Part shown: positions 1 through 8,093 of the stretch, in pieces | Layout of the letters: every line of letters begins with the position of its first letter | How positions within the stretch are numbered: the first letter of the stretch is position 1 | Assembly: GCA_016931455.1 (NCBI GenBank) | Contig: JAFGES010000062.1 | Span: 1-35,935, forward strand | Direction: 5' to 3' | DNA: 35,935 bases | Source: Desulfobacterales bacterium | GTDB lineage: Bacteria > Desulfobacterota > Desulfobacteria > Desulfobacterales > JAHDSC01 | Program-made: the position numbers and the translations under genes | Notes under the pieces: model-generated | Told to the model about the DNA's origin: nothing | Database searches by the model: none | Seen by the model: only the letters and a program-made list of their open reading frames with translations

Positions 1-92
1 AAATTTCACTACACTAATTAAATTATTTTTTTAATTGTTTTCAATAGGTTATGAATGGGAAAATGACCTAAAGGGAAGATTCCGGTAGTAAT

Positions 93-704
93 CTAAATTT
101 GGCGGCCACCGACCACCGCGAAGGTTTCTTCCCAAAACGGGTGCAGCAGTTCGATAAAAAAATGCAGGATCTTAGCCGTAACTCCCCAAATCACAACGTC
201 TTGATAGGGATACCTTAAATCGCGAATATCAGGTTCACGACCATGAAATTTTTTCACATTGTGTATTCTTAAAAGTTCTTTGACCGGGATTTCCAATACT
301 CTCGCAATTTCTTCGGTATCATGCCGAATGGACCCTTTTCCGTTCCATAAACCGATAAAGACTTCGATATCTTTATAATGAATGGTCTTAAAATGTCCCA
401 TGGAGCCGATTAATTCAACATGATTCCTTTGAATATTAAGTTCTTCTTCAAGCTCCCGAAAAGCCGCCTCCTCAGGCCCTGCATCAAATTTATCAATATG
501 CCCTCCCGGAAGTGCCACTTGATTTCGCCACGGATACCCTTCGTTGTCGGATTTTTGAATAGCGAGCAAATGAGGTTCTTGCCTTTCAAAAAGAATCAAA
601 AACACACAAGCCGACTGATAAAATTTGCCGTCCGGCGGTCCCGGCAAATTTGCATTACCAATTATATATTTCAAACAAGAAGAAGTTATTTTCATCTGTT
701 TCAT
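93..704 (-). CDS. NUDIX hydrolase, CoA pyrophosphatase-like
   Basis: Predicted cytoplasmic NUDIX hydrolase of 203 residues. Residues about 60-90 carry the NUDIX box: a PGGHID stretch followed by FRELEEEL, giving the metal-binding RE..EE core. The usual glycine two residues before the end of the box is replaced by Asn (ELNI). The residues before the box (LAIQKSDNEGYPWRNQVALPGG) resemble the extension typical of CoA pyrophosphatases (NudL type), so cleavage of CoA or a related nucleotide pyrophosphate is the best guess. The substrate cannot be fixed from sequence. No good ribosome binding site precedes either Met1 or Met4. It is the last gene of a minus-strand run with thioredoxin, CcdA and ProC, 34 bp after the thioredoxin stop. 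Confidence 0.85.
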   Translation of the reverse strand: MKQMKITSSCLKYIIGNANLPGPPDGKFYQSACVFLILFERQEPHLLAIQKSDNEGYPWRNQVALPGGHIDKFDAGPEEAAFRELEEELNIQRNHVELIGSMGHFKTIHYKDIEVFIGLWNGKGSIRHDTEEIARVLEIPVKELLRIHNVKKFHGREPDIRDLRYPYQDVVIWGVTAKILHFFIELLHPFWEETFAVVGGRQI

Positions 705-738
705 TGATCAAAAATACTGAACGTATCGTTAAGTTTCA

Positions 739-1212
739 CTATTTCTCATTTTTTTCTACAAATTTTTGGAAAGACATTTGCTTGTAGCTATCCGTATAAA
801 TATATTTAATAATGGAAAATAATTTATCAGGTGGGATATAACCGGGCAAATTGCTTATTTTCTCCCCGTTTTCCGCTACAAACCAAATTGACGGCAGTCC
901 TCTAACTTGGTAACTTGATGCAATTTTATTTTCCCTGTCAAAATCTACCTTGACAGGAATGAAGTTTTTATTAATACAGGTTATCACTTTGCCGTCTTTG
1001 AACGTATGGCTGACCATTTTTGTGCAGTAGGAACACCATTCAGCCGTAAAAAAGAGAAACAATTTTTTTTTCTCCTTGTTTCGCAAGGTCATACCTTCAT
1101 TATAGGAGTGCCATTTAATATCGTCAGCCCTTGCGATATTAAATGAAAATCCGCTGAATAAAAATATAAAAATCAGTATAATAAAACCACCGGCAATGGA
1201 TTTCATCTTCAT
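739..1212 (-). CDS. Exported thioredoxin-fold protein (CSYC active site)
   Basis: 157-residue exported protein. Residues 1-29 form a signal peptide (hydrophobic FIILIFIFLFSG core, likely cleavage after ARA). The mature part is a thioredoxin fold with a redox-active CxxC (CSYC, about residue 60) after FFTAEW, and the cis-proline motif RGLPS. It resembles the thioredoxin_7/DUF255-like group of periplasmic reductants. The start has AGGA eight bases upstream, inside the 3' end of ccdA, and only 5 bp separate the two genes, so they are almost certainly translated together. CcdA would pass electrons from cytoplasmic thioredoxin across the membrane to this protein, a split version of the DsbD arrangement. 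The final acceptor is unknown. Confidence 0.85.
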   Translation of the reverse strand: MKMKSIAGGFIILIFIFLFSGFSFNIARADDIKWHSYNEGMTLRNKEKKKLFLFFTAEWCSYCTKMVSHTFKDGKVITCINKNFIPVKVDFDRENKIASSYQVRGLPSIWFVAENGEKISNLPGYIPPDKLFSIIKYIYTDSYKQMSFQKFVEKNEK

Positions 1213-1217
1213 AATTA

Positions 1218-1922
1218 TTATCCTATGCGGCCTAATAAATTAAGCCTGTTGGTTATCAGCAAAAGCCCCACAAGTATCAAAAGAATTCCGGCTGCCGGAT
1301 TTAAATATTTCATCACTCGAGAGGCTTTTTTAATAAATACAAAAAAGAAATTGATAAAAATCGACAAGATAATAAACGGTAAAGCTAATCCGATAGAATA
1401 AAAACAAAGCAGCAAAACCCCCTCGCCGACGGTTTCCCGGCTTCCGGCAATAATAAGCATGGATCCTAATAATGGCCCGATGCAAGGACTCCAGCCCGCC
1501 GCAAAGGCCATACCAATAACAAGAGGACCTAAGAAATGTAAAGGCTTTTTCCCCATATAAATTCGTTTTTCGTATTCAAGAATATGAATGCGAATTATAC
1601 CGGTCAAATGAACACCTAGTATGACAATAAGAATTCCGCCGATTATTCTAATGATTTCTCTATACGAATAAATAAAACTTCCAAGATAAGAAGCCGAGGC
1701 GCCCATCATAATAAAAATAAACGAAAACCCAAAAACAAATAACAAGGTCGATATAAAGACTTTTTTTCTGATACCGGTATTACTGCTCCTTGTCAGCTCT
1801 TCAATTGAAAAACCGGTTATAAAAGTAAAATAGGCCGGAATTAGGGGAAGTATACAAGGTGTAAAAAAAGATAAAAGTCCTGTTAGAAAAGCAGCCGGAT
1901 ATGATATTGTTTCAACAAACAT
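1218..1922 (-). CDS. ccdA: CcdA-type transmembrane thiol-disulfide electron carrier
   Basis: 234-residue integral membrane protein with six hydrophobic segments. It carries the two hallmark cysteine motifs of the CcdA/DsbD-gamma family: FFTPCILPLIPAY in the first helix and GWSPCIGPLLGS in the fourth. The family relays reducing equivalents from cytoplasmic thioredoxin to periplasmic thiol proteins, for example for cytochrome c maturation. Length is normal. The ATG is preceded by GAAGGA at good spacing. The thioredoxin-like gene follows after 5 bp and is the likely partner. It is 21 bp downstream of proC on the same strand, so the four genes probably form one operon. Confidence 0.9.
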   Translation of the reverse strand: MFVETISYPAAFLTGLLSFFTPCILPLIPAYFTFITGFSIEELTRSSNTGIRKKVFISTLLFVFGFSFIFIMMGASASYLGSFIYSYREIIRIIGGILIVILGVHLTGIIRIHILEYEKRIYMGKKPLHFLGPLVIGMAFAAGWSPCIGPLLGSMLIIAGSRETVGEGVLLLCFYSIGLALPFIILSIFINFFFVFIKKASRVMKYLNPAAGILLILVGLLLITNRLNLLGRIG

Positions 1923-1943
1923 AAGTTAATTCCTTCGAGCAGC

Positions 1944-2804
1944 TCACGAGTCTGATCGGCTTAGTTCTTTAGAACGTTTGGCGGCAGCTTCAATGGCTGT
2001 GATTATAGTCTGCTTGACCTTGTTATTCTCCATAACTTTGAGAGCTGCTTCAGTTGTACCACCGGGGGATGTTACTTTTTGACGCAGTATTTCGGGCGAT
2101 TCTTTTCGCTCTTCCAAAAGCTTAGCAGATCCTTTCAGCGTAGTCAGCGTCAGCGTTGCAGCATCTTGTGGATTCAGCCCCAATCGTTTACCGGCTTCGA
2201 TCATCGATTCAACCAGATAAAAAACGTAAGCAGGCCCTGAACCCGATAAGGCTGTTACCGCATCCATACATTCTTCTTTAAATTCAACCACACGCCCCAT
2301 GGCTTCAAGTATTGCCCGAGTTAATTTTACATCTTCTCCAATCACATACCGGTTTGTACTCATACCACACATGCCGGCTAAAACAAGCGCAGGGGTGTTG
2401 GGCATCACCCTTATAATGGGCAGTTTTTTTCTATCATTCTCATCAAGTTGAGGATAGAGTAGCCCTTCAATTTTCTGCAAAGTGATGCCGGCGGCAATAG
2501 AGATAATCAGCTTTCTCTCCTCGATCCGGTAGTTTTTACCGGCTGTGATTTGTGAAAGCAATCGGCCGATCTGTTGAGGCTTCACGGAAAGAATAACAAT
2601 GTTGCATTCTGAAAAAAGTTTAAATTGATCTTCAAGGGGCAAAATTCCATATTGGTTACAAATCATGTTAAGACGTTCTTTTCTGATATCGCAGACATAT
2701 ATCTTCGAAGGCGCCGAAAGTTTAGACCGTAGAATAGCCCCAATAAAAGCTTCTCCCATATTACCGGCACCAATAAAACCTATTTTCCGGTTAAGTTCCT
2801 CCAC
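1944..2804 (-). CDS. proC: Pyrroline-5-carboxylate reductase
   Basis: Catalyses the last step of proline synthesis, NAD(P)H-dependent reduction of pyrroline-5-carboxylate. The N-terminus has the Rossmann motif IGFIGAGNMGEA. The C-terminal half has the family signature around SGSGPAYVFYLVESM and SPGGTTEAAL. An open frame extends up to 2864, but the start is better placed at the GTG at 2802-2804: AAAGGAG lies five bases upstream, and the protein then begins just before the Rossmann strand, as in other ProC proteins. This gives 286 residues. First gene of the minus-strand group with ccdA, thioredoxin and the NUDIX gene. Confidence 0.93.
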   Translation of the reverse strand: MEELNRKIGFIGAGNMGEAFIGAILRSKLSAPSKIYVCDIRKERLNMICNQYGILPLEDQFKLFSECNIVILSVKPQQIGRLLSQITAGKNYRIEERKLIISIAAGITLQKIEGLLYPQLDENDRKKLPIIRVMPNTPALVLAGMCGMSTNRYVIGEDVKLTRAILEAMGRVVEFKEECMDAVTALSGSGPAYVFYLVESMIEAGKRLGLNPQDAATLTLTTLKGSAKLLEERKESPEILRQKVTSPGGTTEAALKVMENNKVKQTIITAIEAAAKRSKELSRSDS

Positions 2805-3124
2805 ATTATCTCCTTTGTAATCTTTAATGCAATTCGAATGGATACAGTCGCCGATGTTTTCCACTCACTAATTGGCTTTATTATTTTCAAAATAAAAATA
2901 TACAGATTGAACTATTCTTTGACAATAAAATATGTATCCTTTCGAAACATTTTTATATTTTTTAGGTTTACATTTGGGGTATGTCAATGGCGTTACCTTT
3001 AAATTTCTTGACTTATCTCTCAGAATATATTTAACATACTTAAATTTTAATTTAAGTCTCAAAGAGGAGTAATGTGAGATCCGTTTGAGAAAAAATTTCA
3101 GAGAGTAAAGGAGTTCTGAGTCTT
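2805..3124. other. Divergent intergenic region between proC and yggT
   Basis: About 320 bp of very A+T-rich sequence between divergent genes. It must hold promoters for both directions, but I see no convincing -35/-10 pair. A 64-codon minus-strand frame here (2868-3062) is rich in Lys and Tyr as expected of translated A+T-rich noncoding DNA, so I do not call it. Confidence 0.5.
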
Positions 3125-3424
3125 ATGTTTATAATCGGCAACCTAATTGGCGCTGTTGCATTAGTTCTTGACTATGTTCTGCTTATCTTTATGTGGATTG
3201 TTATCGCGCGGGCCGTTCTATCATGGGTTAATCCGGATCCTTATAATCCTATTGTTCGATTTATCAACAATGTTACCGAACCGGTTTTGTATCGTATTCG
3301 CGCTAATCTTCCAGTAACTTTCGGCGGTATTGATCTTTCACCCATTATCGTCTTTTTGGGAATCATTTTTCTTCGAAAATTTGTTGTTGAGAGTCTTTTC
3401 AGGTTATCTGCAAATTTATCATAA
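3125..3424 (+). CDS. YggT family membrane protein
   Basis: 99-residue membrane protein of the YggT family with two hydrophobic hairpin segments (about residues 8-30 and 70-90). Between them is the conserved ARAVLSWVNPDPYNPIVRF region, typical of the family. AAAGGAG lies eleven bases before the ATG. YggT proteins are linked to cell-envelope organisation, and in Gram-positive bacteria they sit in the ylm-divIVA cluster. Here too a DivIVA gene follows, 21 bp downstream, and proC is divergent. No catalytic residues are visible. Confidence 0.88.
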   Translation: MFIIGNLIGAVALVLDYVLLIFMWIVIARAVLSWVNPDPYNPIVRFINNVTEPVLYRIRANLPVTFGGIDLSPIIVFLGIIFLRKFVVESLFRLSANLS

Positions 3425-3445
3425 GAAATATTAACAGGTGTGCAT

Positions 3446-3949
3446 ATGGAAACAAAACCAATTGATATTCAGCATCAAAAATTCAGGGTAAGATTCAGAG
3501 GCTTCGACATTCGGGAAGTTGACACTTTCCTCGAACAAGCCGCAGAAGCATTTGAATCTCTCCATCGTCAAAATAAAAATTTAAATGATGAAATTCGTAG
3601 GCTTAAACACGAGATTAATTCTTATAAGGAGCGTGAAGAAACATTTAAACGGGCATTGGTCAATTCTCAAAAAGTTCTGGATCAAATGAAAGATAATGCC
3701 CATAAATCCGCTGAACTCATTATTGCTGATGCAGAGGTCAGAGCGGAAAAAATGTTAAACAAAGCGCATAATCGACTGGCTCAATTGCATGAAGACATCG
3801 CCGAACTAAAAAGGCAGCGCATCCAAATCGAAGTTCAAATACGATCAATTATTGAAGCTCATTCCAAGCTTCTTGAAATCGGTAAAGAAAAAATTAAAGC
3901 CACGGATGAGGAGGATTCGAAATTAAAATTATTAACTCAACCCAAGTGA
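3446..3949 (+). CDS. divIVA: DivIVA domain protein
   Basis: 167 residues, with the DivIVA N-terminal lipid-binding module: PIDIQHQKFRVRFRGFDIREVDTF, including the characteristic F.....RG.D..EVD.FL pattern. After it comes a long coiled coil (about residues 30-150) rich in Glu, Lys and Arg. Such proteins form polar or septal membrane scaffolds; the exact partner here is unknown. Translation could begin at the GTG at 3440, but the ATG at 3446 has ACAGG at seven bases, a more usual spacing, while the GTG has it only one base away. It follows yggT closely, so the two are probably co-transcribed. Confidence 0.88.
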   Translation: METKPIDIQHQKFRVRFRGFDIREVDTFLEQAAEAFESLHRQNKNLNDEIRRLKHEINSYKEREETFKRALVNSQKVLDQMKDNAHKSAELIIADAEVRAEKMLNKAHNRLAQLHEDIAELKRQRIQIEVQIRSIIEAHSKLLEIGKEKIKATDEEDSKLKLLTQPK

Positions 3950-4255
3950 TTTTATACTCCGGTTGGAAACTATTTTCCTTTTATGGATCCACAATGCAAT
4001 GATTTTCCATTTAGACCTATCCATTTTTTTCTAAATCTATCATTTAAACCAGCCTTCATGCCATTTCGTTACCAAAATAGCGAAACCGACAAAAGCCCTT
4101 TATCATTCAGTTAGATTAGATTTTGTAGATTTTAATGTAAAGAATTTATTCGAAATGTCGATATCCCTTTTTAGCTATGAAAGTTATCCAACTTTTAAGA
4201 TAGCCTCCCCTTCTATGGGGTTTTTATCTCGTGTTGAAAATCGGGAGTAAAATAT
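3950..4255. other. Intergenic region before pilT
   Basis: 306 bp without a credible gene. A small hairpin with a CCCC/GGGG stem (4207-4210 and 4217-4220) is followed by five T and could act as a weak terminator or leader structure before pilT. The rest is A+T-rich with no clear signal. Confidence 0.4.
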
Positions 4256-5338
4256 ATGGCAAAAATAGATGCTTTCTTTAAATTGATGAATGATCAAGGG
4301 GCCTCAGACCTTCATCTTGTTGCCGGGCAACCGCCCGCACTCAGAATCAGGGGCGATATCGAAAGAGTTAAGTACAAGGTTCTCGGTAATGATGATTTAA
4401 GAAGCATGCTTTATGAAATTACACCTGAGGATAAGGTAAAGGTATTTGAAGAAACAGGTGATGTTGACTTTGGTTATGAAATACCCGGACTGGCCAGGTA
4501 TCGAGCTAATTTCTTTATGCAAAAAAATGGGGTCGGAGCTGTTTTCAGAGAAATTCCAAGTACAATCTTGACTGCCGAGCAACTCGGGCTTCCACCTGTA
4601 CTATCAAAACTTTCTTTACTGCCCAGAGGTTTGATCGTGGTTACCGGACCCACGGGAAGCGGTAAATCTACCTCGCTTGCCGCAATAATTGATGTCGCCA
4701 ACCGTTCTCGTAAAGATCATATTATTACCATTGAAGATCCTATTGAATTCGTTCATCAAAGTCAGGGTTGTATTGTTAACCATCGCGAAGTCGGGCTTCA
4801 CACCAATACGTTCAGTGCGGCATTACGCGGCGCATTACGTGAAGACCCTGATATTATTCTGGTCGGTGAAATGAGAGACTTGGAGACCATTTCCCTGGCT
4901 ATCGAAGCAGCATCTACCGGGCACCTTGTTTTCGGCACCCTGCATACCACCAGTGCGGCAAAAACGGTTGATCGTATTATCGAAGTTTTCCCTTCTTCCG
5001 AACAAGCTCAAATCCGTTCGACCCTTGCTGACGGACTTAGGGCGGTAATCGCCCAAGTTCTATTTAAAAGAATTGATAAAAAAGGCCGCTGCGCGGCACT
5101 TGAAATATTAATTGCAACCCCGGCTGTTCGGAATTTAATCAGAGAGGCAAAAACACATCAGATTCCATCAATGATTCAGACCGGTAAGAAATACGGTATG
5201 CAACTTCTGGATGATGCGATCATGGATCTTTATAATAAAGGGTGGATTAGTGCGGATGAATCCTATGCCAAAGCTAATGATAAAGCAAGATTCAGACCTT
5301 TTCTTAAGAATCCGCCTGCCGACTTCACCGAAGCCTAA
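4256..5338 (+). CDS. pilT: Type IV pilus twitching/retraction ATPase PilT
   Basis: 360-residue cytoplasmic hexameric ATPase that powers pilus retraction. Visible in order: N-terminal PilT/VirB11 module with the ASDLHL motif (residues 16-21), Walker A GPTGSGKST (about 131-139), the Asp box with ITIEDPIEF, Walker B ILVGEMRD (about 200), the His box TGHLVFGTLHT, and near residue 290 AVRNLIRE. This last is the PilT-specific AIRNLIRE motif needed for retraction, and it separates this protein from assembly ATPases. The ATG has GGGAG nine bases upstream. A PilU-like paralogue follows 21 bp later. No other pilus genes are in the window, so the machinery must be encoded elsewhere. Confidence 0.95.
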   Translation: MAKIDAFFKLMNDQGASDLHLVAGQPPALRIRGDIERVKYKVLGNDDLRSMLYEITPEDKVKVFEETGDVDFGYEIPGLARYRANFFMQKNGVGAVFREIPSTILTAEQLGLPPVLSKLSLLPRGLIVVTGPTGSGKSTSLAAIIDVANRSRKDHIITIEDPIEFVHQSQGCIVNHREVGLHTNTFSAALRGALREDPDIILVGEMRDLETISLAIEAASTGHLVFGTLHTTSAAKTVDRIIEVFPSSEQAQIRSTLADGLRAVIAQVLFKRIDKKGRCAALEILIATPAVRNLIREAKTHQIPSMIQTGKKYGMQLLDDAIMDLYNKGWISADESYAKANDKARFRPFLKNPPADFTEA

Positions 5339-5359
5339 AACTTTTTATGAGGTTAATGT

Positions 5360-6529
5360 ATGCGAAGACAGGAAGTTGATCATATTCTTACAAAAATGCT
5401 CGATTCTCATAAAAATGTATCGGATCTAAATCTGACAACAGGGAAGCCATTACAAGTTGAAAGCTCCGGCGAATTGATTGCTGTTGATATGAAGCCCCAA
5501 TTCAAAGAACTCACGCCTTTTCAGACGGAAATTTTAGCTCTAAACCTTATCAACCAAGACCCCCGTCTAACCGGTAAACTACAATCCGAAGGATCATGCG
5601 ATCTATCATACAGCCTAGCAGGCAAAGCTCGCTTTCGTGTAAATATTTTTTCTCAATCCGGCAGTTATTCCATTGTCTTAAGGAAGCTTGAAACCAAGAT
5701 ACCTACTATTAAAGAACTTAATCTGCCGGCTGAAGCTTTTTACAAGATTGCAAAAGAAAGAAATGGTATCATTTTTGTAACCGGTGCCACCGGATCAGGA
5801 AAATCAACTTCACTTGCAGCGGTGTTAGACGAAATAAACAATAATAAATCCGTGCATGTTATAACCTTAGAGGATCCCATTGAATATCAGCATCCTCATA
5901 AAAAGTCCACATTCAATCAACGAGAACTTGGGACCGATTTTGATTGTTTCGCCAGCGGCTTGCGAGCGGCTTTAAGGCAGGCACCAAAAGTAATACTTGT
6001 AGGTGAAATGCGTGATAGAGAAACCGTGGAAATAGGATTAAGTGCTGCAGAAACCGGGCATTTAGTGTTGTCGACACTGCATACCGTCGATGCCGGTCAG
6101 ACAATTAACCGTATTCTCGGTATGTTCAATACCGAAGAAGAAAATCAAATTCGTATTCGACTGGCCGATACGGTTCGTTGGATTGTATGCCAGCGGCTGC
6201 TTCCTAAAATAGGGGGTGGCCGGGTGGCGGCATTTGAAATCCTAGGAACTAATTTAAGAGTAAAAGACCTTATTTTACATGCTGAATCTGAAGGAAAAAC
6301 CTATTACGATATTATGCGAAACGGCAAACCATTCGGCATGACTACATTTGACGACTATATTATCGGATTATACGAAAAAGGACTGATCACTCAAGAAACT
6401 GCGGTGACATACTCTTCTCGCAAGGGAATCGTGGGTCGCGGTATTGATTCCGTCAAAAGTGCGCGCGGTGAGGCTACTACGGATATAGAAAATCTTGAGA
6501 TTGATCGGAATTACAAAAAATCTTATTAA
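5360..6529 (+). CDS. PilT/PilU-type accessory retraction ATPase
   Basis: 389-residue second retraction-type ATPase with the same layout as its neighbour: Walker A GATGSGKST (about residue 141), ITLEDPIEY Asp box, Walker B VILVGEMRD (about 210) and His box TGHLVLSTLHT. The AIRNLIRE motif is degenerate (NLRVKDLILHAE), and a C-terminal tail of about 40 residues follows the ATPase fold, as in PilU-type proteins that work with PilT rather than alone. GAGG lies seven bases before the ATG. It is probably transcribed with pilT and with the zinc-ribbon protein downstream. I call it PilU-like rather than PilU because orthology cannot be proved here. Confidence 0.88.
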   Translation: MRRQEVDHILTKMLDSHKNVSDLNLTTGKPLQVESSGELIAVDMKPQFKELTPFQTEILALNLINQDPRLTGKLQSEGSCDLSYSLAGKARFRVNIFSQSGSYSIVLRKLETKIPTIKELNLPAEAFYKIAKERNGIIFVTGATGSGKSTSLAAVLDEINNNKSVHVITLEDPIEYQHPHKKSTFNQRELGTDFDCFASGLRAALRQAPKVILVGEMRDRETVEIGLSAAETGHLVLSTLHTVDAGQTINRILGMFNTEEENQIRIRLADTVRWIVCQRLLPKIGGGRVAAFEILGTNLRVKDLILHAESEGKTYYDIMRNGKPFGMTTFDDYIIGLYEKGLITQETAVTYSSRKGIVGRGIDSVKSARGEATTDIENLEIDRNYKKSY

Positions 6530-6592
6530 TCGTTGTGAGTAAAGTCGCGTAAAAATACATTACTTTTTCAAGGAAGGTTCTTTATCAGCATC

Positions 6593-7243
6593 ATGGATAT
6601 ATCATGTGATAATTGCCAAAGCAAATTCAGAATTCCCGACGAAAAAATCCCCTCCGGCAAAGCCGCAACCCTTAGCTGTCCCAAATGCAAAAAAAAGATA
6701 TCTCTTATTCAAGGGGAAAAGAACCGGCCGGATCCGGAAAAAAACACATATGATCAGATTGACTCGGATTCATATGACGCCTCTGAAAAACCTTTTGATT
6801 TTGTCGAAGAAGAAGGAAAAACCGTCCTCGTCTGTGAGCCTGATTCCACAATAAAGAAAAAAATAATAACCGTTCTCGATCTCATGGAATACCACATTAC
6901 TGAAGCAGAAAATATGCGCGATGCTTTAAAAAAAATGCGGTATCATAACTATGATCTTATTGTCGTGAATGAGGATTTTGATACAATCAACCCGGATTCA
7001 AACGGGGTCTTAATCTACCTTGAACGTCTTCATATGGCGATACGCCGAAATATTTTCGTAACCCTGATGAGCAGCAGGTTTAGAACGATGGACAACATGA
7101 CGGCTTTTAATAAGAGTGTAAATTTAGTTATAAATAACAAAGACATAAATGATTTTGATAAAATCTTAAGCCGAGGTATTACAGACAACGACTTTTTTTA
7201 TCGGGTGTTTAAAGAATCTCTCAGAAAAATGGGACAAATATGA
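6593..7243 (+). CDS. MJ0042-type zinc ribbon fused to a pseudo-receiver domain
   Basis: 216 residues in two parts. Residues 1-40 are a zinc ribbon with two CxxC pairs (CDNC and CPKC) of the MJ0042/zinc_ribbon_4 type common in deltaproteobacteria. After a charged linker, residues 76-200 resemble a response-regulator receiver (KTVLVCEPDSTIKKKI at strand 1, YDLIVVNEDF at strand 3). The position that would be the phosphoacceptor Asp at the end of strand 3 reads Asn (VVNE), so phosphorylation is unlikely. It follows the two retraction ATPases by 63 bp on the same strand and may tune twitching motility by protein contact. That role is an inference. Confidence 0.75.
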   Translation: MDISCDNCQSKFRIPDEKIPSGKAATLSCPKCKKKISLIQGEKNRPDPEKNTYDQIDSDSYDASEKPFDFVEEEGKTVLVCEPDSTIKKKIITVLDLMEYHITEAENMRDALKKMRYHNYDLIVVNEDFDTINPDSNGVLIYLERLHMAIRRNIFVTLMSSRFRTMDNMTAFNKSVNLVINNKDINDFDKILSRGITDNDFFYRVFKESLRKMGQI

Positions 7244-7290
7244 TCTAAGTGGTTTTGCATTTACTATACTCATTTAGCATTATAAAAAAG

Positions 7291-8055
7291 TTAACAATTT
7301 TCGCTGATAATCCGCAATCCCTCTAATGTCAAAGCCGGTTCAACAATCTCAATCGTCTCTGAAACGTTTTGCATAAGAGAAGCAAGACCACCTGTGGCAA
7401 TTATTTTGGGATCTGAATTCATTTCGATCTTCATTCTCTTAACCATTCCGTCAACAAGGCCCGCATATCCATAAATAATACCGGACATGATACTGGTAGT
7501 TGTATCTTGGCCGATAACCTTTTTAGGGGCAACAAAAATTTCGACTCTAGGAAGTTTAGATGCCTGTTTAAATAAAGCTTCAGCGGAAATCGCTATTCCG
7601 GGACAAATTGCCCCACCGAGATAGTTTCCATCTGCCGAAATTGCATCAAAAGTCGTTGCCGTACCAAAATCTATCACAATCAAACTGGTCGTATACTTGT
7701 GAAATGCAGCGATGGCATTGACGATCCTGTCGGCTCCGACCTCTGCCGGATTCTTGTAAAGTATCTTCATTTCCGAAACAGATCTCGCATCAATCCAGCG
7801 AGGCGAATGTCCCAGGTATTTACGGCAAAAAGCATCCAAGATGGGAACCATTGGAGGAACTACGCAGGAGATGATGGTTTTGTCGATTGATGTGGGATTA
7901 AGATTGCCTCCTGAAAACAAATTGGTCGCAAGCACATTGAATTCGTCTTCAGTCGTATTTCTCTCAGTACGTATACGCCAGTGTTTAATCAGATTCCCTT
8001 CGGCGTAAATACCTAATACCGTGTTTGTGTTACCAACATCGATTACAAGCAGCAT
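7291..8055 (-). CDS. coaX: Type III pantothenate kinase
   Basis: 254 residues, the first step of coenzyme A synthesis: ATP-dependent phosphorylation of pantothenate. It belongs to the ASKHA fold, with DVGNTNT at the N-terminus (phosphate 1), GADRIVNAIAA near residue 100 and DFGTATTFDAI near 125 (phosphate 2), and GGAICPGI. These are the CoaX signature motifs, distinct from type I and II kinases. It is convergent with the zinc-ribbon gene and lies 38 bp downstream of ybbR on the same strand. Length is typical. The ATG has AAAGGA a little far upstream and a nearer GAG. Confidence 0.94.
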   Translation of the reverse strand: MLLVIDVGNTNTVLGIYAEGNLIKHWRIRTERNTTEDEFNVLATNLFSGGNLNPTSIDKTIISCVVPPMVPILDAFCRKYLGHSPRWIDARSVSEMKILYKNPAEVGADRIVNAIAAFHKYTTSLIVIDFGTATTFDAISADGNYLGGAICPGIAISAEALFKQASKLPRVEIFVAPKKVIGQDTTTSIMSGIIYGYAGLVDGMVKRMKIEMNSDPKIIATGGLASLMQNVSETIEIVEPALTLEGLRIISENC

Positions 8056-8093
8056 ATCTCATTTATTCCTTTAAATTAGTAAGGGATCGAATG

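Noticed and set aside
2868-3062. A 64-codon minus-strand frame upstream of proC
   Set aside because: Lys/Tyr/Phe-rich translation typical of A+T-rich noncoding DNA, no recognisable domain, and it occupies the divergent promoter region.
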